From IMG/VR virus record IMGVR_UViG_3300009011_000017, positions 1 through 52,104 of that record: 52,104 nt of DNA. One strand, 5' to 3'. This stretch comes from a virus. Of the stretch, positions 1-8,296 are shown piece by piece. The stretch's first letter is position 1. Each line of letters opens with the position of its first letter. A program made the position numbers and the translations under genes. Under the pieces are notes generated by a model that was not told the DNA's origin, did no database searches, and saw only the letters and a program-made list of their open reading frames with translations.

Positions 1-1
1 A

Positions 2-526
2 AATGTTGACTTAAAATATGGAACTATAAAAATTCAGGATCCGAAAAATCATGAAGACCTTCTCCTACCGATGGGAGAAATGCTTTGGTATATCTTGGCA
101 GAACGTAAAAAACTTGCTGGCAATAATAAATACGTTTTCGCTGGTGATACGCCTGATTCACATATCGTTGATAAGCGTGAGGCACGTCATACGATTACTG
201 AAGCAACTGGTATTGAATTTACATTTCATGATTTGCGGAGAACCTTCGGAACTATCGCAAATAGTCTAGCGATTGGTAGTTATACAATTAAAAAACTCAT
301 CAATCACATGGTTGGTGATGATGACAACGATGTAACCGATGGGTATGTCCAAGTAACTTTTGATGATCTACGTAAAGCTATGAATATGATTGAAAATGTT
401 GTGTTATCTGACATTTCAAAAGCTTTGATCAAAAACAGAATCTACTTTGAACAAAAATCAATAAGGAATATGCAAGAAAAGTGGATTGAGCATAACAATA
501 TTATTATAAGCAGATATCGTGAATAG
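2..526 (+). CDS. int: phage tyrosine integrase, C-terminal part (5' end outside window)
   Basis: The frame is open from the window edge, so this is the C-terminal ~174 residues of a tyrosine recombinase that integrates and, with the excisionase, excises the prophage. Visible catalytic landmarks are the HxLR box (FHDLRRTFGT), a degenerate second His region (LINHM) and the probable nucleophile Tyr in VTDGYVQ. The first catalytic Arg would lie left of the window. It is transcribed rightward into cargo genes. In the circular phage genome it would sit just downstream of the attachment site that follows the excisionase at the far right end, the usual xis-attP-int order. Nothing in the visible part suggests inactivation. 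Confidence 0.9.
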   Translation, partial: NVDLKYGTIKIQDPKNHEDLLLPMGEMLWYILAERKKLAGNNKYVFAGDTPDSHIVDKREARHTITEATGIEFTFHDLRRTFGTIANSLAIGSYTIKKLINHMVGDDDNDVTDGYVQVTFDDLRKAMNMIENVVLSDISKALIKNRIYFEQKSIRNMQEKWIEHNNIIISRYRE

Positions 527-827
527 TTGGGCTGGTTAAGATTGTCCTAAATATTAAATTACTTACTAAAAAATTGAGACTTAGCAAATGAATGATTGGG
601 TTTACTTTTATATTGAGCACACAATTAAGTATGGAGAACCATTTTATAAGGAGATCGGATGGTCTTTAGGCTTACAAAATAGTTATATAGTAATGAGCGT
701 GACCCGAAGCTAAATGAAGACAACTGATATAATTCTTGACTGATCATATTGATATTTAGGCAGACTAAAAGATGAATTTTTTACCATTTTGCTTTTAAAA
801 AATTTTAAATATAAAGGAATTTTAAAT
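527..827. other. intergenic region after int, no convincing gene
   Basis: About 300 AT-rich bases between int and the next gene. A 41-codon open frame (588-713, +) exists, but it has no convincing ribosome binding site and no recognisable motif, so I do not call it. The promoter for the following gene probably lies here, but I cannot assign -35 and -10 boxes with confidence. Confidence 0.5.
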
Positions 828-1613
828 ATGGATCTAAATGATGAGCTTAAAAGAATGTTTAGGATTCAAAATCAATTTAGCAAGAGAATTGATGTTTTTA
901 GTGCTATTCAAAATAATACCCCTGCTGCCCAATTCATGGAAAAATTCAATAAAAATAACAATTTATATTTAAAATTATATAATCAACATAATTCAAGTGC
1001 AATTTTAGAATTAAATAAATGGAACAACCTTATTAATAATTCATTTATTAATAAGTATAAACTTCATAACGATTTATATGATCTTCAAAAACAGAATAGT
1101 TTTATCTTTAAGTTATTTGAAAACCAAGAATTTATTGAAAATTTCATTGAAACATTTATTGATGAAGATTTAGATAATTTCGAAGATGATGCAGAACTTC
1201 AAGAAGCTGAACTTAATGTTTTTGGTGAAATGATTAGACAAGAAGTTGAAGCTCAACCAACGTCATATCAAGATGGTTCTAATTTCGACTATAAACAGTT
1301 AACTAATGGTCTCTTATATGCTTTATTTCTAATAGTTTTCTTCTTCGCTAAAAACTCTGATTTTTTTAAAGATATTCATGAAGCAGCTGTTTTCCTTATA
1401 AATCACATAGATTGTAAGGGTGTAACCATTTCAAGAGTAAATTTGAGAAGTGAACCTAATTTTTCAAGTGAAGCATTACTTACAATTCCTAAAAATAGTG
1501 TGTTACTTATTTATGATGAATCTGATAATGGGTGGGTGAAAGTAAAAGTTAACCTTAATAATATTGATGTGGAAGGGTACGTCTCTGAAGCATATATACG
1601 TAGATTAGAATAA
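828..1613 (+). CDS. membrane protein with C-terminal bacterial SH3 domain
   Basis: A protein of 261 residues from the ATG at 828, preferred over an upstream ATG at 789 because AAGGA precedes it at proper spacing. The N-terminal half is Asn/Lys-rich and helical. One hydrophobic segment (LLYALFLIVFFFA, near the middle) could span the membrane. The C-terminal ~65 residues match the bacterial SH3b pattern (VNLRSEPNFSSEALLTIPKN, then GWVKVKV and GYVSEAYI), a fold used for peptidoglycan or protein binding. It is very AT-rich compared with the structural genes, typical of lysogenic cargo. The function is unknown; a role at the envelope, such as exclusion of other phages, is only an inference from its position and topology. 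Confidence 0.7.
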   Translation: MDLNDELKRMFRIQNQFSKRIDVFSAIQNNTPAAQFMEKFNKNNNLYLKLYNQHNSSAILELNKWNNLINNSFINKYKLHNDLYDLQKQNSFIFKLFENQEFIENFIETFIDEDLDNFEDDAELQEAELNVFGEMIRQEVEAQPTSYQDGSNFDYKQLTNGLLYALFLIVFFFAKNSDFFKDIHEAAVFLINHIDCKGVTISRVNLRSEPNFSSEALLTIPKNSVLLIYDESDNGWVKVKVNLNNIDVEGYVSEAYIRRLE

Positions 1614-1660
1614 TATAAATTTCGAGATCTTATTAAATATAAAAAATATAGGTGTCAAAT

Positions 1661-2305
1661 ATGTGCTCAAACTACGAACCAATCGCCAAAGATAGAATTC
1701 ATTTATTGGATCTGTTTGAACCAACATTTGAATATAAATCTCACATATACCCTAACTATGAAGCCCCCCTTCTATTCTCTAAAAAAGATCAAATGGAATG
1801 GCGATTGGCTAGGTTTGGTTTAGTGGCCCCTTGGGTTAAAGATCTTAAGAAAGTTCATAATACTTACAACGCTCGAACTGAGACAGTCCACGAAAAGCCT
1901 AGTTTCAAAAACGCATGGAAGAAAAATCAATTTTGTCTAATTCCAGCTGATGTAATTTTTGAACCAAAGTACTTAAACAATAAGCCTGAATGGTGGGGAA
2001 TTTATAGGAAGGACGAAATGCCTTTTACGATTGCTGGTATTTATGAATATGCAGAGGTAAATGGCGAAGAAATCAGATCTATGAGCATGCTCACGATTAA
2101 TTCTGACCATCACCCTTTTATGAAACAGTTCCATGCTCCCAATGATGAGAAGCGCTCTATCATTGTCATTCCACCAAACCTTAGGGATCACTGGCTGCAC
2201 TGCAAACATGAAGAAGCTAGTGAATTTTTTCTTGATATGCCTGCTGATGAGTTCGTAGCACAACCTAGATCAGAATTGAAGAAATTCCGACCAAACGCAC
2301 AATAA
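1661..2305 (+). CDS. SRAP-family abasic-site DNA-protein crosslink protein (YedK/HMCES-like)
   Basis: A 214-residue SOS-response-associated peptidase (SRAP) homologue. The start at 1661 is chosen over a GTG at 1652 because it puts Cys at residue 2 (MCSNYEP). In this family that Cys is exposed after Met removal and forms the covalent link to abasic sites in single-stranded DNA. Other expected active-site elements are visible: Asn in NTYNARTET, Glu in IPADVIFEP and His in QFHAPNDEKRS. The family shields abasic sites from error-prone processing. It lies directly upstream of umuDC, so it forms part of a DNA-damage tolerance block, although no SOS box is evident in front of this gene itself. Confidence 0.9.
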   Translation: MCSNYEPIAKDRIHLLDLFEPTFEYKSHIYPNYEAPLLFSKKDQMEWRLARFGLVAPWVKDLKKVHNTYNARTETVHEKPSFKNAWKKNQFCLIPADVIFEPKYLNNKPEWWGIYRKDEMPFTIAGIYEYAEVNGEEIRSMSMLTINSDHHPFMKQFHAPNDEKRSIIVIPPNLRDHWLHCKHEEASEFFLDMPADEFVAQPRSELKKFRPNAQ

Positions 2306-2384
2306 TGAGCGACAAGTTACGACTAGTCATTATTTATCCACAACTTTTTAAATTTGAAATTTAACTAAGCTCTAGCATATCATC

Positions 2385-2405
2385 TTGAATATGTTACAAA
2401 TTCAA
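2385..2405 (+). promoter_or_regulatory. UmuDAb-type SOS operator upstream of umuDC
   Basis: A 21 bp near-perfect palindrome with TTGAAT on the left, ATTCAA on the right and ATGTTACAA between. It closely resembles the damage-inducible box bound by UmuDAb in Acinetobacter error-prone polymerase promoters, recalled as TTGAAAATGTAAC followed by TTTTTCAA. It ends 15 bp before the umuD ATG, where bound repressor would block transcription. Confidence 0.8.
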
Positions 2406-2420
2406 GTTAGGGGATATTCT

Positions 2421-2918
2421 ATGAGCGAAATTGCACCATCCATTATCCAGATAAAACCGTACCTCACTCAAGGCGCTGTTTTATCTGAAGCCTTATCATT
2501 CAAGCAAGTTATTCCAACAACTCAGATGCTTATCCCTTATGCTCTAGAGAAGATTTCAGCAGGTTTTCCTAGCACAGCACAAGATTACATCGACAAAGCG
2601 CTCGATATGAATGAGCACTTAATTAAAAATGAAACTGCTACTTTTATTGTCAAAGTCGCATCGCTATCGATGCTCAACGCAGGTATAGATATTGATGACG
2701 AACTAATTGTCGATCGCAGTCTCAATGCAAAGCACGGCGATATCGTCGTGGCACTAATCGATAATGATTTCACAGTGAAGCGCCTAATGATCGATGAAAA
2801 AGGCCAATGGCTTAAAGCAGAAAATCCAGATTATAAAAATATTTATCTAATGGAGGGCCAAGAGTTAATTATTTGGGGCGTTGTCACCTGCATCATTAAA
2901 ATGATAAGAAAATCATGA
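2421..2918 (+). CDS. umuD: UmuD-like polymerase V accessory protein, S24 self-cleaving
   Basis: 165 residues from the ATG at 2421, preceded by AGGGGA; an upstream TTG at 2385 would start inside the operator. The self-cleavage features are intact: scissile Ala47-Gly48 (KISAGFP), nucleophile Ser83 (ASLSML) and general base Lys120 (FTVKRL). The spacing (36 and 37 residues) matches E. coli UmuD, with a ~23-residue longer N-terminus. After RecA-stimulated cleavage it would activate UmuC for translesion synthesis. The stop overlaps the umuC start (ATGA), implying coupled translation. There is no obvious DNA-binding domain, so it is probably a polymerase subunit rather than the UmuDAb regulator itself. 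Confidence 0.92.
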   Translation: MSEIAPSIIQIKPYLTQGAVLSEALSFKQVIPTTQMLIPYALEKISAGFPSTAQDYIDKALDMNEHLIKNETATFIVKVASLSMLNAGIDIDDELIVDRSLNAKHGDIVVALIDNDFTVKRLMIDEKGQWLKAENPDYKNIYLMEGQELIIWGVVTCIIKMIRKS

Positions 2919-4213
2919 AACATGAGAATAAAGTCTTCTTTCTCATCGATGTAAATAACATGTACGTCTCATGTGAGAGAGTCTTTGACCCAAGTTTGAA
3001 CAATCAACCTGTCATAGTTCTATCTAACAATGATGGTTGTGCCGTTGCTCGCAGCAATGAATCAAAAGCGTTAGGCATTAAAATGGGAGTTCCCCTATTC
3101 CAGATCAAAGACATTGTTCAGCAAAACGAGGTAATTGTACTTTCTAGTAATTATGCAATGTATGCAGAAATGTCGCGGCGTTTTCATAAGATTCTGAGTT
3201 CGTACGTAACTGATGAAGAGGTTGAACCTTATTCGATTGATGAATGCTTTGTTGATTTCACTGCTTATGAAAAGAACTTTGATTTAGAAAAAGTTGGCCA
3301 AGAGATGCGCCAACAAATATGGAAATGGCTTGGTTTACCAGTGTGTGTTGGTATCGGTAGAAGCAAAACAGAATCGAAGATTGCGAATCATATTGCTAAA
3401 AAGAATGCGGGTTTTAACAGTGTGTGCGATCTGGTATCAATGGATCCCTGCAACAAAGAGTATTACTTTGCTCAAATAGATGTTTCTGAAGTTTGGGGAG
3501 TTGGCCGTAAACACTCAAAGAAATTGCAATCAATGGGTATTAGCACTGTTTTAGATCTGGCCTGTGCAGAACCTCGAGAGATGCAAAAGAAATTTTCTAT
3601 CGTCATAGCACGAACGATATACGAATTACAGGGTATCTCATGCATTGAGATTGAGTATACTCCCCCAACAAAGAAGCAGATTGTTGCGTCTAGGTCTTTC
3701 GGTGGTCGTGTAACCGAACTCACAGATCTAAAAGAAGCTATCTCGATGTATGCTCAAGATGCATGTAAAAGGCTACGTGATGAAGGGCTTTTATGCGGAT
3801 GTATGATTGCTTTTGTACAGTCAAATCCTTTCGATCCGAATGTACCGTTTTACAATAAATCAATCACAGGTTCGTTTTCTGAGCCCACGGATTGCGCAGT
3901 AGATTTTGTCAAAGCGGCGACAAGGATGTTGAACGAAATCTATAAAGCAGGAATTAAATACAAGAAATGCGGCGTAATACTTACAGGTCTGGAGCCTAAA
4001 TCTGGTCATACCTACGACTTGTTAACTGACTTCGAGCATATAGAGAAAAAGGAATGTTTGATGCAGGCTATGGATGGTATCCATAGTAAGTTTGGAAAGA
4101 AAAAGATTGGTGTAGGTCCCTGCTTTATACCTGGTCGAACTTGGTCGATGAGTAGGGATAAATTGAGTAGAAATCCGTTTCGGTGGGATGAGTTGTTGAT
4201 TATAAATGCTTAA
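2915..4213 (+). CDS. umuC: UmuC-like Y-family DNA polymerase V catalytic subunit
   Basis: 432 residues, close to full length for UmuC (about 420-430). The Y-family active-site motifs are intact: [14 protein letters not shown] at the N-terminus and the acidic pair in [10 protein letters not shown] around residue 108. A helix-hairpin-helix-like segment follows ([17 protein letters not shown]), then the little-finger region ([10 protein letters not shown]) and a C-terminal UmuC tail ([15 protein letters not shown]). It copies damaged DNA with low fidelity together with UmuD'. It is the second gene of an SOS-controlled operon carried as prophage cargo, so it would raise host mutability on DNA damage. 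Confidence 0.95.
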   Translation: MKHENKVFFLIDVNNMYVSCERVFDPSLNNQPVIVLSNNDGCAVARSNESKALGIKMGVPLFQIKDIVQQNEVIVLSSNYAMYAEMSRRFHKILSSYVTDEEVEPYSIDECFVDFTAYEKNFDLEKVGQEMRQQIWKWLGLPVCVGIGRSKTESKIANHIAKKNAGFNSVCDLVSMDPCNKEYYFAQIDVSEVWGVGRKHSKKLQSMGISTVLDLACAEPREMQKKFSIVIARTIYELQGISCIEIEYTPPTKKQIVASRSFGGRVTELTDLKEAISMYAQDACKRLRDEGLLCGCMIAFVQSNPFDPNVPFYNKSITGSFSEPTDCAVDFVKAATRMLNEIYKAGIKYKKCGVILTGLEPKSGHTYDLLTDFEHIEKKECLMQAMDGIHSKFGKKKIGVGPCFIPGRTWSMSRDKLSRNPFRWDELLIINA

Positions 4214-4250
4214 ATAAATGTATAGTGCTAAATTTCTTTGGAGGATTTAA

Positions 4251-4940
4251 ATGGACTGCTTATACTTCAAAACCTTGTCATTTTGTACGAATTTAAAAGT
4301 TTTAATCCCTCTTCTTGGGCCATTTATTACAATCTTCCTTGGTATTCTTACTCTACCATTTATTGAGAGATTTAAAAAAAGTCTAGAAAGAAAGCGATTA
4401 TTAGAAGCCCTTTTAGCCGAACTAGATGATGAAATCATAATTATCGATAATGCTTTTACTTTGTTAATAGATCTTTATAAAACTCTATACAAAATCAAAA
4501 AATCAGGAAATTTTCTTCATTTCTTTGATGTTTATCAGGGTGAGTTCAAAATTTTTTCTATAGATAGATTATTGGAAGAACATTTTGAGAATTTAGATTT
4601 TGATATAAGACATACAATAAAGCATATCAAAGAAAATATATATTTCCTAAATTATTTAGAGAGTAAGTTGACGCAAATATATAATATTGAGTCTGATGAG
4701 CCACTAAAGATATATAAAAATATTGGAAAATTAGAAATTCATGTAGGTAATTACATAAGTGTATTACTTCAACATAGATATTCCATTAGGTACTTAATAG
4801 ATATACTAACTTCAAAGAAATCAAAACTAAAAAAATACAGTGAAGTTAAACCTAAAGAAGCTATAGAACATCAATTAAATGAAATGAAAAAACCTGAAAT
4901 AATACCATTATTAAAAGAATATTTATTCGAAAAATTATAA
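4251..4940 (+). CDS. membrane-anchored protein of unknown function
   Basis: 229 residues with a strong ribosome binding site (TTTGGAGGATTTAAATG). One N-terminal membrane segment (LIPLLGPFITIFLGILTLPF, residues ~18-37) is followed by a long charged helical domain, probably cytoplasmic. It is strongly AT-rich and Lys/Ile-rich, unlike the structural genes, which suggests separate acquisition. No family is recognised. The architecture (short membrane anchor plus helical body) resembles that of the unrelated-looking protein at 29631-30299. Being expressed divergently from the late genes and next to umuDC, it is likely made in the lysogen. Its role is unknown. Confidence 0.65.
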   Translation: MDCLYFKTLSFCTNLKVLIPLLGPFITIFLGILTLPFIERFKKSLERKRLLEALLAELDDEIIIIDNAFTLLIDLYKTLYKIKKSGNFLHFFDVYQGEFKIFSIDRLLEEHFENLDFDIRHTIKHIKENIYFLNYLESKLTQIYNIESDEPLKIYKNIGKLEIHVGNYISVLLQHRYSIRYLIDILTSKKSKLKKYSEVKPKEAIEHQLNEMKKPEIIPLLKEYLFEKL

Positions 4941-4954
4941 AAAGATAAGCAGTT

Positions 4955-5000
4955 GATTGATATTACTGATGTGTTTAAGCACTAACTCATAATATCAATC
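4955..5000. repeat. 11 bp inverted repeat between convergent genes
   Basis: Perfect arms GATTGATATTA (4955-4965) and TAATATCAATC (4990-5000) are separated by 24 bases. It lies between the end of the + strand cargo block and the end of the - strand late operon. It may be a factor-assisted bidirectional terminator or a protein site; there is no U-tract. Confidence 0.5.
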
Positions 5001-5064
5001 AGTTCAGAAATAAATCATCCTAACATTAGAATTTCTTACAAAAGCAAAATTATATAACCGTAAC

Positions 5065-5610
5065 TTACATCATCACTCGATTAGTAATCCAGCCAAAGAA
5101 AAACTGCTCTTGGCTTGGATTGCGTTCACAGATTTCAATGTAACGCTGTCCTTGCATAATATTAAGAACTCGCACTAACACTTTCTCACCTTCTTTGCCG
5201 CGCTTGGCCAAATAGGTTTTTAGAGCAGTTAACGTAGCAGGACCATAGATTCCATCTACTGATAGATCTGGCCAACCTGCTTTACCTTGATTATTTAAGA
5301 GGTTCAAAGCACGTTGCAGCAAAGGTTTTGCAAATCCGGTACCGCAATTTACACCTGTATCTAGAAGTTCTTCAGCAATAGCAGAAGAAACACCATTCAC
5401 CTGATCAAATCGCGGGGCTGTCCAGTACTGCTTCCGATAAATAGACTTGGCCACATCAAGCGGCAAGTCTTTCATGTTGCCTTTAAAACCATTTGTACGT
5501 GCTACTGCTTCAGTAATACCGTATTTGGTTGCACCGCCACGATCGGCTGGATTATTTACGTAACCGCCTTCGCGTTTAATGAGTTCTTCAAGATATTGTT
5601 CAATGTTCAT
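5065..5610 (-). CDS. endolysin, GH108 N-acetylmuramidase with peptidoglycan-binding domain
   Basis: 181 residues. The N-terminus carries the GH108 signature: catalytic Glu14 in REGGYVNNPADRGGATKYGIT (residues 13-33). The C-terminal half has the peptidoglycan-binding pattern VDGIYGPATLTALK. The enzyme cleaves the glycan strand of peptidoglycan at lysis. It has no signal peptide or N-terminal membrane segment, so it should need the holin encoded just upstream to reach the wall. It is the last gene of the late operon, and AAAGGAAAG precedes its start. A terminator-like hairpin separates it from the holin gene, so its level may be reduced relative to upstream genes unless antitermination acts. 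Confidence 0.92.
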   Translation of the reverse strand: MNIEQYLEELIKREGGYVNNPADRGGATKYGITEAVARTNGFKGNMKDLPLDVAKSIYRKQYWTAPRFDQVNGVSSAIAEELLDTGVNCGTGFAKPLLQRALNLLNNQGKAGWPDLSVDGIYGPATLTALKTYLAKRGKEGEKVLVRVLNIMQGQRYIEICERNPSQEQFFFGWITNRVMM

Positions 5611-5629
5611 TTCGCTTTCCTTTAGATGT

Positions 5630-5650
5630 AAAAAAACCGCCCGAAGGCGG
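5630..5650 (-). terminator. terminator hairpin between holin and endolysin
   Basis: Stem CCGCC/GGCGG with a CGAA tetraloop (5637-5650) next to a run of seven A, which reads as U7 on the - strand. Typical intrinsic terminator geometry, located just upstream of the endolysin ribosome binding site. Confidence 0.75.
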
Positions 5651-5652
5651 CA

Positions 5653-6042
5653 TTAACTGTTTTCAATGTCTTTTCTGGCTTTCTTAACTTCTTTAAGTAC
5701 TTCAATAATCGTCTTACCTTCCTGTTTGTTAATAAAATTAAAGATCCAGCGAACTAAAGCCCAACCGGGTAAACCACAAACAAAGAAGAACCCACCAAGT
5801 GCAATCATCCCCCATATATCAGTAACCCATTCATGAAGCCACCACTTCACAATAATGAATGAGCCACCAGCAAGGCTTGAAACAACCGTACAGATCAAAC
5901 CTACAGCCCACTCTTGTGGTGAACGTGGCATACGTGTCATTAATACGACTGCTACAACCAAGCAGGCCGCCAAAGCCACTACAATTGCAAACCCATAAAA
6001 TTTTAATAGTGCTGTAAAACCGCTAGTGGAAACTGGTTCCAT
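5653..6042 (-). CDS. holin-like membrane protein
   Basis: 129 residues with three to four hydrophobic segments: FYGFAIVVALAACLVVAVVL (near residues 14-33), ICTVVSSLAGGSFIIV, WGMIALGGFFFVCGLPGWAL. The C-terminal tail is charged (KEVKKARKDIENS). Size, topology and position immediately before the endolysin indicate the lysis pore protein. The start has a good ribosome binding site (TGGAGAAATAAATG). The first ~17 codons and the upstream leader are duplicated as a fossil at 10166-10250. No dual-start motif typical of a holin/antiholin pair is evident. Confidence 0.82.
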   Translation of the reverse strand: MEPVSTSGFTALLKFYGFAIVVALAACLVVAVVLMTRMPRSPQEWAVGLICTVVSSLAGGSFIIVKWWLHEWVTDIWGMIALGGFFFVCGLPGWALVRWIFNFINKQEGKTIIEVLKEVKKARKDIENS

Positions 6043-6071
6043 TTATTTCTCCAGAAAATTTAGACAATAAA

Positions 6072-6100
6072 AAAGCCCTAACTTTTAAAGGTAGGGCTTT
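6072..6100 (-). terminator. bidirectional terminator before holin
   Basis: Nine-base arms AAAGCCCTA and TAGGGCTTT around an 11-base loop, with A and T tracts on either side. It lies between the third tailspike gene and the holin leader. Confidence 0.7.
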
Positions 6101-6134
6101 CTTTATTTGATAGTATATTCAGGTTTTAGTAAAC

Positions 6135-8216
6135 CTAAGCTACAAAAATCTTGCTTACCACTATGAAATTTCTAGCATCAACATTATTGTTAGATATTTC
6201 ATTATTCTTAACTGTGGAATTACGGCTTGTTGTCAACACCATAATATTAAATAAACCATATCCATTAGGTGAATACAAATACTTACCAGTCCATTCACTT
6301 AAATTAACATTAGACTCAATGCACAAATTAGTTGTACCAAAAACAGAATCACCTCGAACAAATGCTGATATACCAGCAATAGTAATATTCGACAACCTAA
6401 CACTAACATCTGATGAATGTTTTAAATCTATGGGCTCAACTAATGGGGAGTTAACAACAACATTACCACCACCATTAAATGTAATATTACTACAAGAAAC
6501 TTTAAACCTATTGCTTATAGTTAGAGTTACATTCGGTTGAATTGTAAATACGATATTATGGATATTATTTAATAGAGAAAGGGTGTAACTAGTACTAATT
6601 GTTAAATTAGAAGTTAATATGATAGAACCGTCCCATAATAGACCCAATATTCTAATAGCTTCAATAACATCATCAAAAGACTGACAAGCAGTTGCTGAGC
6701 CAAGCCCTAATCCTTTTAAGCCAGTTCTGGCAGGATCTAAGTATATTGGTGTACGATAAGTATTAGATTGCGCTAATTCAATGCTCTGTATCAATCGTAA
6801 ATCAGACGAAAATGTACCACCAGTTACTTTAAATGTTGCAATATTTTTTAACTTTAAGAATCCATAATTTGTATATTGATCATAAGCTACGCCATCTACT
6901 AAATTGAATAGTGAATTATCAGCATAATATCCAGCGCCATCAAGTTCAAAAATATATCCACGCTCATTTGTCATTCCAAATGAATACACTACAGATGTTC
7001 CTGATCTTAATTGCATTGTGCGAATTGCACTCCAATCGTGAACTTGCACTTTAGCATTATAGATCATGAAGCAATGCATCATAATATCATTGGGTCCCTC
7101 AATATGCGGAGCTTGAATTGTTGCTCGTGTTCCAGAAGCTAATACATAAGGGCAACCCCACCCCTCTGTGACAGTATCGTAAATTGATACATCACCACCC
7201 TCGACAGTAATTGCAGATGTTAAATTCTTCTTGGTTTCCATTATAGAAGGGTAATACAACATACCATCTGTAACTGCTGAAGCTGCTGTGGAAACTTGAC
7301 GATTAATATAACAACCATTAATTACAGTACTACCAGTAGAACCACCAATATAGACCCCTTGATTGTGAGCTAGGATGCGACATTTATAGAGTTCAATATT
7401 CCAAGCGATAGTAAACAAGATACCAATTTTTGGAGATAGATCATCCTCGTTGTAATCACTCCATGATGATTGATTTTGAATAGATGCAAGAGTTCCTAGA
7501 GTGCCAATACCTAATTCTAAACGTCCAGACTCCAAACCAAATGCATTAACCCCAATCTTAGTTTTTTGCTTGGTAATCAAATTAAATCTAAAACTAGAAC
7601 CTCTGCACATAGAATGATTTGAAATTCCAGATGAAAAAGTAAAGAATTCCGTACTATCTGTGATAAGTTGCCATGCATTATTTACTCTTTTAAAAACTGG
7701 TAAGTAACAAGCAGCAACTTCCAGATTAGTCCCATCATAAAATAGTGTTGATCTATTTTTCTGAGTAGCCACTTCTGGTCGTGCAAAATAATTTAAAATC
7801 CCTTCACAAGTTACTGTGCCACGGCAAGGCAAGCGCAATGGTTGTGTATATCTATAACAGCCATGAGGTAAGTAAAATGTTAATGCTGGAATAGTATGTT
7901 GCAATGAATTAGGGTCTGTCGTGCCTCCTTCAGGATTGTAATGATGGTTAAAACAATTATAGAGTGCTTGGTAATCATCTGTAATACCATCGCCTACAGC
8001 TCCAAACCATTCCACATTTACCCAATTTTCAAGCGCAGCACGAACCCAACCATTTATAATAGTCCCATAATTGTTTATGTTGGATTTCTCACTGTTATAA
8101 AAAAATATTCCACCTCCTTTATTTAAACCATTATGTTAAGACTTCACATAAACAGTTTGCCCATTTACAGGATTTTGAATATTTAATAGGTCACTAATAC
8201 TTTCATATACTTCCAT
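6135..8216 (-). pseudogene. third tailspike / capsule depolymerase gene, nonsense codon at position 27
   Basis: The natural reading frame starts with ATG at 8216 (MEVYESISDLLNIQ...) and is collinear with the first tailspike (MEAYESVSELLSIQ...). Codon 27 (8136-8138) is TAA where the relative has Tyr in KSYYAG. After the stop the same frame stays open for the rest of the protein, including the pectate-lyase-like motif WFGAVGDGITDDYQALY and an Ile/Asn-rich beta-helix body. An alternative GTG start exists at 8015 (626 codons), giving a protein without the N-terminal particle-binding module. The remnant GGAGGTGG just after the stop, encoding the conserved Gly triplet, resembles a ribosome binding site, so restart cannot be excluded. 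Predicted role of the intact form: receptor binding and capsule degradation. Confidence 0.75.
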
Positions 8217-8239
8217 ATTCTCACCATTTTTTAAGAAAT

Positions 8240-8270
8240 AAAAAGACCCTAAGCTTTTAAGCGAAGGGCT
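8240..8270 (-). terminator. weak hairpin between tailspike genes
   Basis: ACCCT/AGGG arms with a partly paired interior and an A-run on the low-coordinate side, in the same position as the stronger terminators between other late genes. Weaker pairing than the others. Confidence 0.45.
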
Positions 8271-8296
8271 TGTAAAATTTAATTTTAAAGAAAGAT

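Noticed and set aside
588-713. 41-codon + strand frame between int and the SH3b gene
   Set aside because: No proper ribosome binding site, no motif or membrane segment, and well within chance for AT-rich DNA.
2421-2918. UmuDAb-type transcription regulator instead of a polymerase subunit
   Set aside because: The 165-residue protein has only a short N-terminus without a clear helix-turn-helix, and it is coupled to umuC, so a UmuD role is more likely.
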